Below are positions 1 through 7,278 of a DNA stretch of 30,595 bases, in pieces. The notes below the pieces were generated by a model. It did not search any database and had not been told where the DNA came from. It worked only from the letters and a program-made list of their open reading frames with translations. A program made the translations under genes and the position numbers. Numbering within the stretch: the stretch's first letter is position 1; each line of letters opens with the position of its first letter. The DNA is taken from the IMG/VR virus record IMGVR_UViG_3300034062_001573, positions 1 to 30,595 of that record; one strand, 5' to 3'. This DNA comes from a virus.

Positions 1-92
1 GATTCTAGAGTGTTATACTGCTATACAACACCGATATCTGCACGTGGTTCTCTTGCGTCGACCGGCAGCGACTGAAAACAGGGTGTCTAAAG

Positions 93-275
93 TGCCTATG
101 TTGCCTACCGCCTATCGGCTCCCGATCCGCACCATGTTGCGACCAGGCCACACGCCATGTGGCGCATTGCCTACATTGCCTACCGCATGGCGATTGCCTA
201 CATGACCTACCATGCTAGGCATGACCTACAATGCCTACCAATACCGCATGACCTACATTACCTACCGCATGGGGG
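93..275. repeat. degenerate 27-bp tandem repeat array (CCTAC boxes)
   Basis: Four adjacent units start near 168, 195, 222 and 249, with a fifth diverged unit at 93-119 separated by about 48 bases. Each unit carries two CCTAC boxes exactly 9 bp apart; in the main array the boxes start at 170/179, 197/206, 225/234 and 252/261, so pairs recur every 27-28 bp. Several units continue with CCGCATG. The boxes fall on a 9-bp grid, slightly short of one helical turn. Unit 2 also contains the dyad CATGC-TAG-GCATG at 211-223. No spacers of constant length separate the units, so this is not a CRISPR array. It could be an iteron-type protein-binding array or simply a decayed minisatellite. Confidence 0.75.
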
Positions 276-285
276 CGCGTAGCTA

Positions 286-333
286 GTAGGCTACGCCTAC
301 CTTGCCTGTCGCGTGATCGCCACACGCTGTGGC
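286..333. promoter_or_regulatory. two perfect 6-bp inverted repeats
   Basis: GTAGGC-TAC-GCCTAC lies at 286-300 and GCCACA-CGC-TGTGGC at 319-333. Both have 6-bp arms and a 3-base centre, and the first reuses the GCCTAC word of the neighbouring repeat array. A related dyad, CGCCA-TG-TGGCG, lies at 153-164. They could be operator half-sites or small RNA hairpins in a leader transcript. No binding protein is identifiable. Confidence 0.4.
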
Positions 334-381
334 TTGTCGGCTACTGGCGCGAGGCCGGGGGGGTAGGGCCGAGCAACGGGC

Positions 382-424
382 CGTAACAGTTTCGGTGCCC
401 CCACGCAAAATTTTTTTTGTTACG
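382..424. other. A4T8 tract between 6-bp inverted repeats
   Basis: A run of four A and eight T at 407-418 sits in otherwise GC-rich sequence, with CGTAAC at 382-387 and its exact reverse complement GTTACG at 419-424. A-tracts of this kind bend DNA. There is no GC-rich hairpin directly before the T run, so it does not read as a standard intrinsic terminator. A role in packaging or transcription start is only a guess. Confidence 0.35.
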
Positions 425-460
425 CGCACACGCTCACAACCGATAGTCTTACGCTTGCAC

Positions 461-474
461 CCACCGCAAGGTGG
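461..474 (+). promoter_or_regulatory. small GNRA-loop hairpin in the terS leader
   Basis: CCACC-GCAA-GGTGG forms a 5-bp stem closed by a GCAA (GNRA-class) tetraloop, ending 16 bases before the terS start codon. The following GGGGG just before ATG may serve as part of the ribosome site. It could tune terS translation. The stem is short, so confidence is modest. Confidence 0.35.
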
Positions 475-490
475 CGGTAGGCTTGGGGGC

Positions 491-976
491 ATGTTCAAGT
501 CGTTGCCGTTTGAGGCTCGCCAGCTCGTTGCCACTGAGGCGCGCTTGCAGCGCATCTATGATGCGGCGGCGTTAGGGTTGAAGGGTGATGCCCTGGCGTT
601 GGCTGCGGGGATGCTGCCGGTTGAGTACCGGCGGCTTTGTCAGTTGGATGCGATGGCGGCGATGGCGGAGGCCAAGGGGCGAGCGGACTCTGAGGTGGAG
701 ATTGCGACGTACTTGAGGGAGGCTGCGAGGAATGGGGATGCCAAGGCGGCGCTTGCAATCTTGCAGCACACTCACGGGTGGGTGGCCAAGCAGCAGGTGC
801 AGGTTGACGTTACGCAGCAGATCAGCATATCCGCGGCGTTGCGAGAGGCGGAGTCTCGCGTCATTGATGGCCGGTTGGATGGCCGGTTGGCGTCACCGCT
901 TGCGGCTGCATTGAGTCGTGCGGAGGATGCGGTAAGGCTGCCGATGGAGGGTGCAAGTGCAGACGCCCATCTATAG
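491..976 (+). CDS. terS: small terminase subunit
   Basis: This 161-residue protein probably recognises the phage packaging site and hands DNA to the large terminase on the procapsid portal. The call rests on position (it overlaps the large terminase gene by 20 bases), size and layout. An N-terminal helical part (about 10-55) contains a plausible helix-turn-helix (AALGLKGDALALAAGML). A central helical region (about 60-95) could form the oligomer core, and the C-terminal tail is variable. I chose the ATG at 491 because the conserved-looking sequence begins there and it follows a G-rich stretch; the frame is open back to 329, but that extension does not look like protein. The coding sequence holds an exact 12-bp tandem duplication at 866-889 that encodes DGRLDGRL. 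P22-like phages carry pac inside this gene, so the duplication is a candidate packaging element. The family call is likely but not certain. Confidence 0.8.
   Translation: MFKSLPFEARQLVATEARLQRIYDAAALGLKGDALALAAGMLPVEYRRLCQLDAMAAMAEAKGRADSEVEIATYLREAARNGDAKAALAILQHTHGWVAKQQVQVDVTQQISISAALREAESRVIDGRLDGRLASPLAAALSRAEDAVRLPMEGASADAHL
866..889 (+). repeat. 12-bp tandem duplication inside terS
   Basis: GATGGCCGGTTG occurs twice head to tail (866-877 and 878-889), keeping the reading frame and giving a DGRL-DGRL peptide. Because P22-type pac sites lie within the small terminase gene, a short direct repeat here is a candidate recognition element. It may equally be a recent slippage event. Confidence 0.6.
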
Positions 977-2483
977 CGCCGAGGAAGAAGAAACCCTGAT
1001 GGCGCGGTTGTGGTCGCCTGCGCTTAAGGACGACCCGGAAGCGTTTGTGCTGTTTGTGTTCCCGTGGGGGCAGAAGGGCACCCCGTTGGAACACTTCAAA
1101 GGGCCGCGGCGGTGGCAACGCAAGGTGCTGCGCGACATCACGGCGCACATCACCCGCAACAAGGAGCTGACCAACTTTGAAGTGTTGCGCATGGCGACGG
1201 CTTCGGGGCGTGGTATCGGCAAGTCGGCGTTGGTGTCCTGGCTCATTTTGTGGATGCTGACGACGCGGATAGGCTCCACAACGATTGTGTCGGCCAACAG
1301 CGAAAGCCAGTTGCGCTCCATCACCTGGGCGGAAGTCACAAAATGGCTTGCGCTGATGATGAACAGCCATTGGTTTGAGGTCAGCGCGACCCGTGTGATG
1401 CCGGCGAAGTGGCTGGCGGAGCTGGTTGAGCGCGATCTCAAGAAAGGTACGCGCTACTGGTCGGTTGAAGGCCGCCTGTGGAGCGAGGAAAACCCCGATG
1501 CCTACGCCGGCGTTCACAATTTCGACGGCGTTTTGGTCATTTTCGACGAGGCGAGCGGTATTCCCGACCCGATTTGGTCGGTGACGGCCGGATTTTTCAC
1601 GGAAAACACGCCAAATCGCTTCTGGATGGCGTTTTCCAACCCACGACGGCCGGAGGGCTACTTCTATGAGTGCTTCAACGCGAAAAGGGACTTCTGGACA
1701 ACGCAAAACATCGACGCGCGCACCGTCGAGGACACCGACAAAGCGGTCTACGAGCAAATCATCGCGGAATACGGCGTTGACAGCCCCCAAGCCCGAGTTG
1801 AAGTCTACGGAGAGTTCCCCTCTGACGGAGACGACCAATTTATCAGCCCCCGGTTGGTGGATGAAGCTATGGCGCGGCCTCGTTTCAAGGACGAAAACGC
1901 TCCGCGAGTGATTGGCGTAGATCCCGCGCGCGGCGGGGCGGATGCAACGGTCATCGCCGTGCGCCAGGGGCGCGATTTGATTGCTCTGCACCGCTATCGG
2001 GGCGAGGATACGATGGCGACCGTGGGGCGGGTGATTGACGCCATTGAGCAGTACCGCCCGGCGCTGACGGTGATTGACGAAGGTGGCTTGGGCTACGGCA
2101 TCCTTGACAGGCTCAAGGAGCAGCGTTACAAGGTACGAGGCGTGAACTTCGGTTGGAAATCGCGTAATCCGGCTGCTTGGCAGAACAAGCGTTCCGAAAT
2201 GTGGGCGGACATGCGAGAATGGCTGAAAGGTGCAAGTGTGCCCGATGATCGGGTGCTGAAAGCCGATTTTGTCGGCCCGCACCAGAAGTTCAACTCCGCT
2301 GGTGCAATCCTTTTGGAGAGCAAGAAAGACATGAAAGCCCGTGGTTTGGCCTCGCCTGATGCGGCTGACGCCATCGCTGTGACGTTTGCATACCCTGTTG
2401 CCAGCCGCACGGAGCGCCCGTCTGAACGGCGCGTCACGCTGCGTGAGGGCGGCGGTATGTCCGGCAGTTGGATGGGCGCCTGA
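957..2483 (+). CDS. terL: large terminase subunit (ATPase and nuclease)
   Basis: This is the motor that pumps DNA into the procapsid and cuts it from the concatemer. Counting from the GTG at 957 (508 residues), the Walker A sequence SGRGIGKS is at about 83-90 and Walker B VIFDEAS at about 194-200, with catalytic Glu after Asp. The C-terminal RNase H-like nuclease shows GVDPARGGAD (about 320-329), VIDEGG (about 372-377) and SPDAADA (about 467-473), supplying the acidic metal ligands. Length is typical for TerL. Two GTG codons, at 951 and 957, are in frame. GGAGG at 946-950 abuts the first but is ideally spaced (6 bases) from the second, so 957 is preferred. The gene overlaps terS and is followed after two bases by the likely portal start, so the three are translated together. 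Confidence 0.95.
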   Translation: MQTPIYSAEEEETLMARLWSPALKDDPEAFVLFVFPWGQKGTPLEHFKGPRRWQRKVLRDITAHITRNKELTNFEVLRMATASGRGIGKSALVSWLILWMLTTRIGSTTIVSANSESQLRSITWAEVTKWLALMMNSHWFEVSATRVMPAKWLAELVERDLKKGTRYWSVEGRLWSEENPDAYAGVHNFDGVLVIFDEASGIPDPIWSVTAGFFTENTPNRFWMAFSNPRRPEGYFYECFNAKRDFWTTQNIDARTVEDTDKAVYEQIIAEYGVDSPQARVEVYGEFPSDGDDQFISPRLVDEAMARPRFKDENAPRVIGVDPARGGADATVIAVRQGRDLIALHRYRGEDTMATVGRVIDAIEQYRPALTVIDEGGLGYGILDRLKEQRYKVRGVNFGWKSRNPAAWQNKRSEMWADMREWLKGASVPDDRVLKADFVGPHQKFNSAGAILLESKKDMKARGLASPDAADAIAVTFAYPVASRTERPSERRVTLREGGGMSGSWMGA

Positions 2484-2485
2484 CC

Positions 2486-4642
2486 GTGGCTACGGATCCT
2501 GTAGGCATGAGGGCGGCGGCGCGGTCGAGCGACCCCGCGCCCAAGGGCAAGAAGCGCAACGCGCAGGATGTCTTGGCGACGGCGCGCACGCGCATGGTGT
2601 CGGCCATCGCTGCCTATGCGGACAGTCGCGAGGACGAGCTGGATGACCTGCGGTTCATGGCGGGTAGCCCGGACAACCAGTGGCAATGGCCGCAGGATGT
2701 CTTGGCGACCCGCGGTTCGGTGCAGGGGCAGACGGTCAACGCGCGTCCGTGTTTGACCATCAACAAGCTCCCGCAGCACGTCCGGCAGGTAACGAACGAA
2801 CAGCGGCAGAACCGCCCGGCCGGCAAGGTCATCCCGGTGGATGACAAGGCCGACATGGAGGTGGCCGAGATTTTCGACGGCATGGTGCGGCATATCGAGT
2901 ACATCTCGGATGCCGACGTGGCCTACGACACCGCCTGCGACAATCAGGTGACGTTTGGCGAAGGGTACGTCCGCATCCTGACGAAATACTGCGACGAGGA
3001 CACTTTCGACCAAGACGTGTTCATCGGGCGGGTGCGCAACTCGTTTAGCGTCTACATGGATCCCACCATCCAAGACCCTACGGGCATGGATGCGGAGTGG
3101 TGTTTCATCACCGAGGACATGACGCGCGACGAGTTTGAGCGTGCGTTCCCGGACGCCGAACCGATTTCGTCCATCATGCAGCGCGGGGTCGGTGACTCCG
3201 CGATGACGCAATGGATCAGCCGAGAGACGGTGCGCATCGCGGAATACTTCTACAAGGAATACACCCGCGCCACGCTCAACCTGTATCCGGGCAACCTGAC
3301 GGCGTTCGCCGGCTCGCAAGAGGCCGCGCAGGCCGAAATGATGGGTCTGCCGGTCATCCGCACGCGCGAGGTCGACCGCTGCCAGGTCAAGTGGATCAAG
3401 ACCAACGGCTACGAGATTCTTGAGGAACAGGACTGGCCGGGCGATTGGATTCCGGTCGTTCGCGCCATCGGCAACGAGTTTGAGGTTGACGGGCGTATGT
3501 ACGTCTCCGGCCTTGTGCGCAACGCCAAGGACGCGCAGCGGATGTACAACTACTGGGTGAGCCAAGAGGCGGAAATGCTCGCCTTGGCGCCCAAGGCGCC
3601 GTTCATCGGTTACGGTGGCCAGTTTGAAGGCTACGAGCAGCACTGGAAAACGGCCAACACCAACAACTGGCCGTACCTTGAGGTCAACCCGGATGTGACG
3701 GACGGGCAGGGCGGCGTGTTGCCACTTCCCGCGCGCGCGCAGCCGCCGATGGCTTCTAGCGGTCTGTTGCAGGCCAAGTTGGGCGCGGCGGACGACATCA
3801 AGAGCGCCACCGGGCAGTACGATTCAAGCCTTGGAGCGCAGTCCAATGAGCGTTCGGGCAAAGCAATTCTGGCGCGTGAGAAGCAGGGCGACACCGGCAC
3901 GTTCCACTACATCGACAACATCGGTAGAACCGTCCGAGCTGTCACGCGCCAGATCATCGACCTGATACCGAAAATCTACGACACGCAGCGTATCGCGCGC
4001 ATCGTGGGGCTTGATGGCGAGGTCAAGACCGTCCGCATCGACCCGACGCAGCCGGAGCCGGTTCGCAAGATCACGGACGAACAGGGCGTGGTGTTGGAGA
4101 AAATCTACAACCCGTCTGTCGGCAAGTACGATGTCCGCGTGACCACCGGCCCGTCGTACATGACGAAGCGCCAGGAAGCGATGGACGCCATGAGCCAGAT
4201 TCTCACGGCCAACCCGGACTTGTGGCCGGTGGCGGGCGACCTGTTCGTGAAGAACATGGACTGGCCGGGCGCGCAGGAGATCGCCAAGCGCCTTGGCAAG
4301 ATGATCGACCCGAAGCTGCTGACCGACGAGGAAAACCCGGCGTTGCAGGCTGCCAACATGCAGATGCAGGCGATGGCGCAAGAGATGGACATGATGCACG
4401 CGATGCTCCAGAAGGTGCAGGAGTCTTTGGAAGCGCGCACGCTTGACATCAAGGCGTATGAAGCCGAAACCAAGCGGATTGCCGCGGTGCAGGAGCAGAT
4501 GACGCCTGAGCAGATCCAAGACATCGTGCTTGGCACGCTGAATGGCATGATGACTTCGGGCGACTTGGCGCCGGAAATGCCGCAGATGCCGGAAGCCCCG
4601 CCTGACATGGGCATGGGGATGCCGCCGGAGGGCATGGCATGA
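2486..4642 (+). CDS. portal protein, P22 gp1 type
   Basis: The portal forms the dodecameric ring at one capsid vertex through which DNA enters and leaves and to which the tail machine attaches. At about 718 residues it matches the length of P22 gp1 (725). The N-terminal region closely resembles that family: RPCLTINKLPQHVRQVTNEQRQNRP, split here as RPCLTINKLPQ and VTNEQRQNRPAGK, followed by a VDDKADMEVAEIFDGMVRHI-like segment. The C-terminal third is helical and Gln/Met-rich, fitting the P22 barrel, and ends in a Met/Pro/Gly tail. The start is uncertain: TTG at 2468 (within terL), GTG at 2486 (two bases after the terL stop, favoured for translational coupling) or ATG at 2507. The stop overlaps the next start as ATGA. 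Confidence 0.93.
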   Translation: MATDPVGMRAAARSSDPAPKGKKRNAQDVLATARTRMVSAIAAYADSREDELDDLRFMAGSPDNQWQWPQDVLATRGSVQGQTVNARPCLTINKLPQHVRQVTNEQRQNRPAGKVIPVDDKADMEVAEIFDGMVRHIEYISDADVAYDTACDNQVTFGEGYVRILTKYCDEDTFDQDVFIGRVRNSFSVYMDPTIQDPTGMDAEWCFITEDMTRDEFERAFPDAEPISSIMQRGVGDSAMTQWISRETVRIAEYFYKEYTRATLNLYPGNLTAFAGSQEAAQAEMMGLPVIRTREVDRCQVKWIKTNGYEILEEQDWPGDWIPVVRAIGNEFEVDGRMYVSGLVRNAKDAQRMYNYWVSQEAEMLALAPKAPFIGYGGQFEGYEQHWKTANTNNWPYLEVNPDVTDGQGGVLPLPARAQPPMASSGLLQAKLGAADDIKSATGQYDSSLGAQSNERSGKAILAREKQGDTGTFHYIDNIGRTVRAVTRQIIDLIPKIYDTQRIARIVGLDGEVKTVRIDPTQPEPVRKITDEQGVVLEKIYNPSVGKYDVRVTTGPSYMTKRQEAMDAMSQILTANPDLWPVAGDLFVKNMDWPGAQEIAKRLGKMIDPKLLTDEENPALQAANMQMQAMAQEMDMMHAMLQKVQESLEARTLDIKAYEAETKRIAAVQEQMTPEQIQDIVLGTLNGMMTSGDLAPEMPQMPEAPPDMGMGMPPEGMA

Positions 4643-5001
4643 AAGCCTCAGAGTTCGTAGGCCATTTGTTTGCCGCGCGCGATGTTGCGCATTCCGTCCA
4701 CTTGAGTACGCGCAGCTATGCGCGGCATCAGGCGTTGGCGGGATTCTATGACGGCATCGTTGACCTTGCCGACACCTTTGCGGAGGCGTATCAGGGCCGG
4801 CACGGGCTAATGGGCGCGGTGACAATGGCGCCGATCAAAAAGACCGGCAACATCGTTGAGTTCTTGCAGGCGTCACTTGCAGAGGTCGAGGCCAACCGCT
4901 ACAAGGTGTGCGACAAGGATGACTCGGCCATCCAGAACATCATCGACGAGATTGTTGGCCTGTACCTTTCCACCCTCTACAAACTGAGGTTTTTGGCGTG
5001 A
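4639..5001 (+). CDS. small helical protein, DUF5856-like
   Basis: A 120-residue, apparently all-helical protein. The pattern of an N-terminal segment LFAARDVAHSVHLSTRSYA followed by HQALAGFYDGIVDLADTFAEAYQG resembles, from memory, the DUF5856 family found in phages and some bacteria. The His/Glu/Asp spacing in the helices is reminiscent of ferritin-like four-helix bundles, but no metal site can be claimed from sequence alone. It starts inside the portal stop (ATGA overlap) with a strong GGAGGG ribosome site six bases upstream, and its own stop overlaps the next gene as GTGA. It belongs to the accessory block between portal and scaffold. Function unknown; a virion-associated or DNA-protecting role would be speculation. 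Confidence 0.75.
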   Translation: MKASEFVGHLFAARDVAHSVHLSTRSYARHQALAGFYDGIVDLADTFAEAYQGRHGLMGAVTMAPIKKTGNIVEFLQASLAEVEANRYKVCDKDDSAIQNIIDEIVGLYLSTLYKLRFLA

Positions 5002-5294
5002 AACAGCCTGCAATGGAGTGGCGACCGGCCCTTGGGCGGTGGCTGCTGCGCGTCGAGTCGCCGGTGTCCGAGCGGGTAGTGCAGAAGTGCGTCGAGTTCA
5101 TGCTCAGGGTTCAGGCGGCGCGGCGTCTCGGGCTGATGCCTGGCGACACGCGGGACGACCTCGATGCGAGCGTGAAGGCGTTGAACGAGAACAAGGTGCA
5201 GCAGTGGGCTGCGGGTCCGCAGATGGACGGCAGCGGCGACATCGAAGTTTTCCGTGCCACGACCGGCACGGGCAAGATCATCACAGGAGTCTGA
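4998..5294 (+). CDS. hypothetical protein in the portal-scaffold interval
   Basis: A 98-residue protein that I do not recognise. It begins with GTG at 4998, overlapping the previous stop (GTGA), so it is probably translationally coupled. The N-terminal half is charged and likely helical (VVQKCVEFMLRVQAARRLGL, then a DDLDASVKALNENK segment). The C-terminal quarter turns into a short beta-like stretch ending TGTGKIITGV; this resembles a P-loop only superficially and lacks the spacing of one. A clear AGGAG site for the next gene lies within its 3' end. It may be a small virion or assembly protein given the neighbours. Confidence 0.7.
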   Translation: MKQPAMEWRPALGRWLLRVESPVSERVVQKCVEFMLRVQAARRLGLMPGDTRDDLDASVKALNENKVQQWAAGPQMDGSGDIEVFRATTGTGKIITGV

Positions 5295-5297
5295 GAC

Positions 5298-5819
5298 ATG
5301 GCAGCGACTTGGAGAGCGACAGGCGGCGCTATCGCCTATGCGTCGAGCAAAGACATGCTCAACGTGTTCAACGGCGCATCGTCGGCGCGAGTGATTCGCG
5401 TCTACCGCGGGTACTGGTTCAACAACGGCGTGGCGGCGGTGACGGGTGTGCTGACGACCGCACAGGTGCGTCGCATCACCGCAGCCTCTGCGGGCACAGC
5501 GGTGACGCCGGTCAGGCACGACACCGCCTCGTCGGCGCTCGATGCGAACACGACCTGCGGCACCAACCAGACCACGACCGGTTCGGACATCTTCCGGCGC
5601 TTCCTGTTCGTCAACGAAGAGCCGGTCGTCGCCGGTACCACGCAGGCCAACTGGCTGACGCTGGTGCCCTTCGCTGAGGTGTGGAACGCTGGGTACGGCG
5701 ACACCAACGTCGAGCCGGTCACCTGCCGCGCGGGTCAGGGCTTCCAGCTCTTCCACAGCGGCTCGTCGGCGGTCGGCACGGCGGACCTCGAGATCGAGTT
5801 CACCGACTCAGCGAGCTGA
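5298..5819 (+). CDS. putative structural protein, short paralogue of the 6004-7275 product
   Basis: A 173-residue, Thr/Ala/Val-rich protein with the alternating pattern of a beta-sandwich virion component. It shares recognisable segments with the larger protein encoded at 6004-7275: TPVRHDTA against TPVKMDTA, FAEVWNAGYGDTNVEPVTCRAGQGF against FADVWRGGENVNVEPIILRAGEG (compared in pieces), and a RRF/RRI motif before each. The two therefore look like a duplicated domain. ATG at 5298 follows AGGAG by about eight bases. Likely exposed on the capsid or tail, as decoration or fibre; the exact role is unknown. Confidence 0.75.
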   Translation: MAATWRATGGAIAYASSKDMLNVFNGASSARVIRVYRGYWFNNGVAAVTGVLTTAQVRRITAASAGTAVTPVRHDTASSALDANTTCGTNQTTTGSDIFRRFLFVNEEPVVAGTTQANWLTLVPFAEVWNAGYGDTNVEPVTCRAGQGFQLFHSGSSAVGTADLEIEFTDSAS

Positions 5820-5822
5820 TTT

Positions 5823-6011
5823 ATGCCCGCTCTGCGACACAAGACCTGCGGCCACGAGTGGGAAGTGTCGCAGGAGCTCGCCGATCGCGTGCAGCATGAC
5901 CTCAACGGCGGCGTGGGCGGGCATTCCCCGCCCATCACCTGCCCGTCATGCAAGACGCCTGGGCGTTATGTGCGCTTCGAGGTCGTGACGGAGACGCCGC
6001 CCGATGCCTGA
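5823..6011 (+). CDS. small zinc-ribbon-like protein
   Basis: A 62-residue protein with one Cys/His knuckle near the N-terminus (His6, Cys9, His11, in HKTCGHEW) and a second CPSC knuckle near residue 41, followed by a short beta-like segment. This is the layout of a zinc ribbon, with His replacing a Cys in the first knuckle. Zinc binding is inferred from that pattern. It begins three bases after the previous stop and its 3' end overlaps the next start by eight bases, so it is embedded in the structural operon. It might act as a small regulator or as a minor structural piece. No specific family recognised. Confidence 0.7.
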   Translation: MPALRHKTCGHEWEVSQELADRVQHDLNGGVGGHSPPITCPSCKTPGRYVRFEVVTETPPDA

Positions 6012-7275
6012 GACGTACTACCTGCGACTTAACGCGGTGGACGTGCGGCCTCTTGAGGACGCCTTCCTCGCCATCGAGAACGACGCGACTGACGACCGCG
6101 CCTATTTCGAGCTCGTGTCTCTGCGGGTGTCACCGGCTGCTCCGACGTCTGCCGGCCCTGCCGTTTCAACCATGCCCAACCGCTCCGGCAGTTTCGGGCT
6201 GTATCGTGTGAGCGCGGTGACGGGTGGCGATACGGTGACGCCGGTCAAGATGGACACAGCAGACGCATCGTTTCCTTCTCAAGTCACGGTAGTCAACAAC
6301 CCGAACAGCGTGACCACGACGGCGCGGTTTCGACGCATCAACGACTGCCCAACCTATGGAGTCCAGACGTCAAACTCGCAGTTCTCGTCGCGCACCTATG
6401 GCGGGTCAATGGTCACGCACCAGAAGTCGCATTTTGCCGACGTGTGGCGGGGTGGCGAGAACGTAAACGTGGAGCCCATCATCCTTCGGGCTGGCGAGGG
6501 CATCGCGCTCGTGCAAGAGGAGTTCGGCCTGCCGCACTCGATGATCGTCTCGGCGGTGGTCACGAACACGACGACGGGCGCGACCTACGTCTGCCGATCG
6601 ACCGATGTCGGCACCGACCGCACGATCGGCGGGGCGCTGTACGCCATCATGAACGGCAGCGGTTCGGGCGTGACGCTGGCCGTGAAGCTGATGTTCCTGC
6701 CGATGGACGGCGAGGCGACCCTGACTCCCGGCCTGCGCTTGATGAGGATGGACGGGTACTCGCTGCGTGGCGATGCGGCCACGGTCATCAGCGCCGACAC
6801 GTCGAAGACCGCGCCGAGCAGTCTTAGGGTGTCGGTCGGGCCGATGCAGATTCGCCTGCCCGGTGAGTGGCAACCCGATATGTACACCACGCACGGCCTT
6901 GCGTATCAGGGCTCTGGCGCATTGCTGCAGGCGTGGTTGAACGCGCAACTCAACGCCGGGGTGTTCACCCGCAAGACGTACACAAACCTCTTTCCGAACG
7001 TCGGCATCAGCCAAGCCATCGGCATGCAGTCTTCCACGATGGACGACTGCTTGATGCTCGACTCCGCGCCGGGGAGTGGCATCGTCGTGACGCCGGGGCA
7101 GGGCTTGGCGCTGGTCGGTGGAAGGTTCCAGGAACTCTCGCAAGAACCGTTGCGCGGCGCGGCCTCGACGTTCCACAACTACGACATCGAGGCGACGATC
7201 CTTTACTACCCGCCCCCGGCTGCGCCGAGCGGCGGTAACACCTATTCCAAGTCCCGCGTCGTCAACAAGGGGTAA
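6004..7275 (+). CDS. putative virion surface or fibre protein
   Basis: A 423-residue protein rich in Thr, Val, Gly and Ser, predicted mostly beta. Residues about 35-175 resemble the whole 173-residue product encoded just upstream, including the TPVK-DTA and FADVW-VEPI-LRAGEG segments. The remaining 250 residues add at least one further beta domain (for example LRVSVGPMQIRLPGEW), then a Pro-rich segment YYPPPAAPSGG and a polar tail. It lies between portal and scaffold, where some podoviruses encode head fibres or decoration proteins. I infer a capsid-surface or tail role from composition and context. The start overlaps the zinc-ribbon gene by eight bases. Confidence 0.75.
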   Translation: MPETYYLRLNAVDVRPLEDAFLAIENDATDDRAYFELVSLRVSPAAPTSAGPAVSTMPNRSGSFGLYRVSAVTGGDTVTPVKMDTADASFPSQVTVVNNPNSVTTTARFRRINDCPTYGVQTSNSQFSSRTYGGSMVTHQKSHFADVWRGGENVNVEPIILRAGEGIALVQEEFGLPHSMIVSAVVTNTTTGATYVCRSTDVGTDRTIGGALYAIMNGSGSGVTLAVKLMFLPMDGEATLTPGLRLMRMDGYSLRGDAATVISADTSKTAPSSLRVSVGPMQIRLPGEWQPDMYTTHGLAYQGSGALLQAWLNAQLNAGVFTRKTYTNLFPNVGISQAIGMQSSTMDDCLMLDSAPGSGIVVTPGQGLALVGGRFQELSQEPLRGAASTFHNYDIEATILYYPPPAAPSGGNTYSKSRVVNKG

Positions 7276-7278
7276 GAG

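Larger units (their letters stand above)
1..490. other. non-coding leader upstream of the terminase genes
   Basis: I see no convincing gene here. The stretch holds an AT-rich dyad at 10-31 (arms GTGTT and AACAC) that includes a TATACT hexamer at 14-19; any matching -35 box would lie before the window. It also holds a degenerate 27-bp repeat array, several dyads with 2-4 base centres, an A/T tract at 407-418 and a small hairpin just ahead of the terS ribosome site. Short open frames cross the region but have no ribosome site or phage-like protein sequence. Such a gap ahead of terminase genes commonly carries late-transcription control, packaging or replication signals; which of these applies is inference. 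Confidence 0.7.

Noticed and set aside
93-275. CRISPR array
   Set aside because: Units are adjacent and degenerate with no unique spacers of constant length, and no cas genes are present.
283-555. Minus-strand 90-codon gene and plus-strand extension of terS to 329
   Set aside because: Both cross the leader dyads, have no ribosome site and encode Cys/Arg-rich or low-complexity sequence. The terS similarity starts at 491.
861-3643. Long minus-strand open frames (about 470 and 505 codons) opposite terL and portal
   Set aside because: They are antisense shadows of strongly coding GC-rich genes. The proteins are rich in Arg/His/Val with no family motifs and no ribosome sites.
5221-5294. P-loop in the 98-residue protein (TTGTGKIITG)
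   Set aside because: It lies at the extreme C-terminus with no following helix or Walker B, and the G-x4-GK-[ST] pattern is not met.
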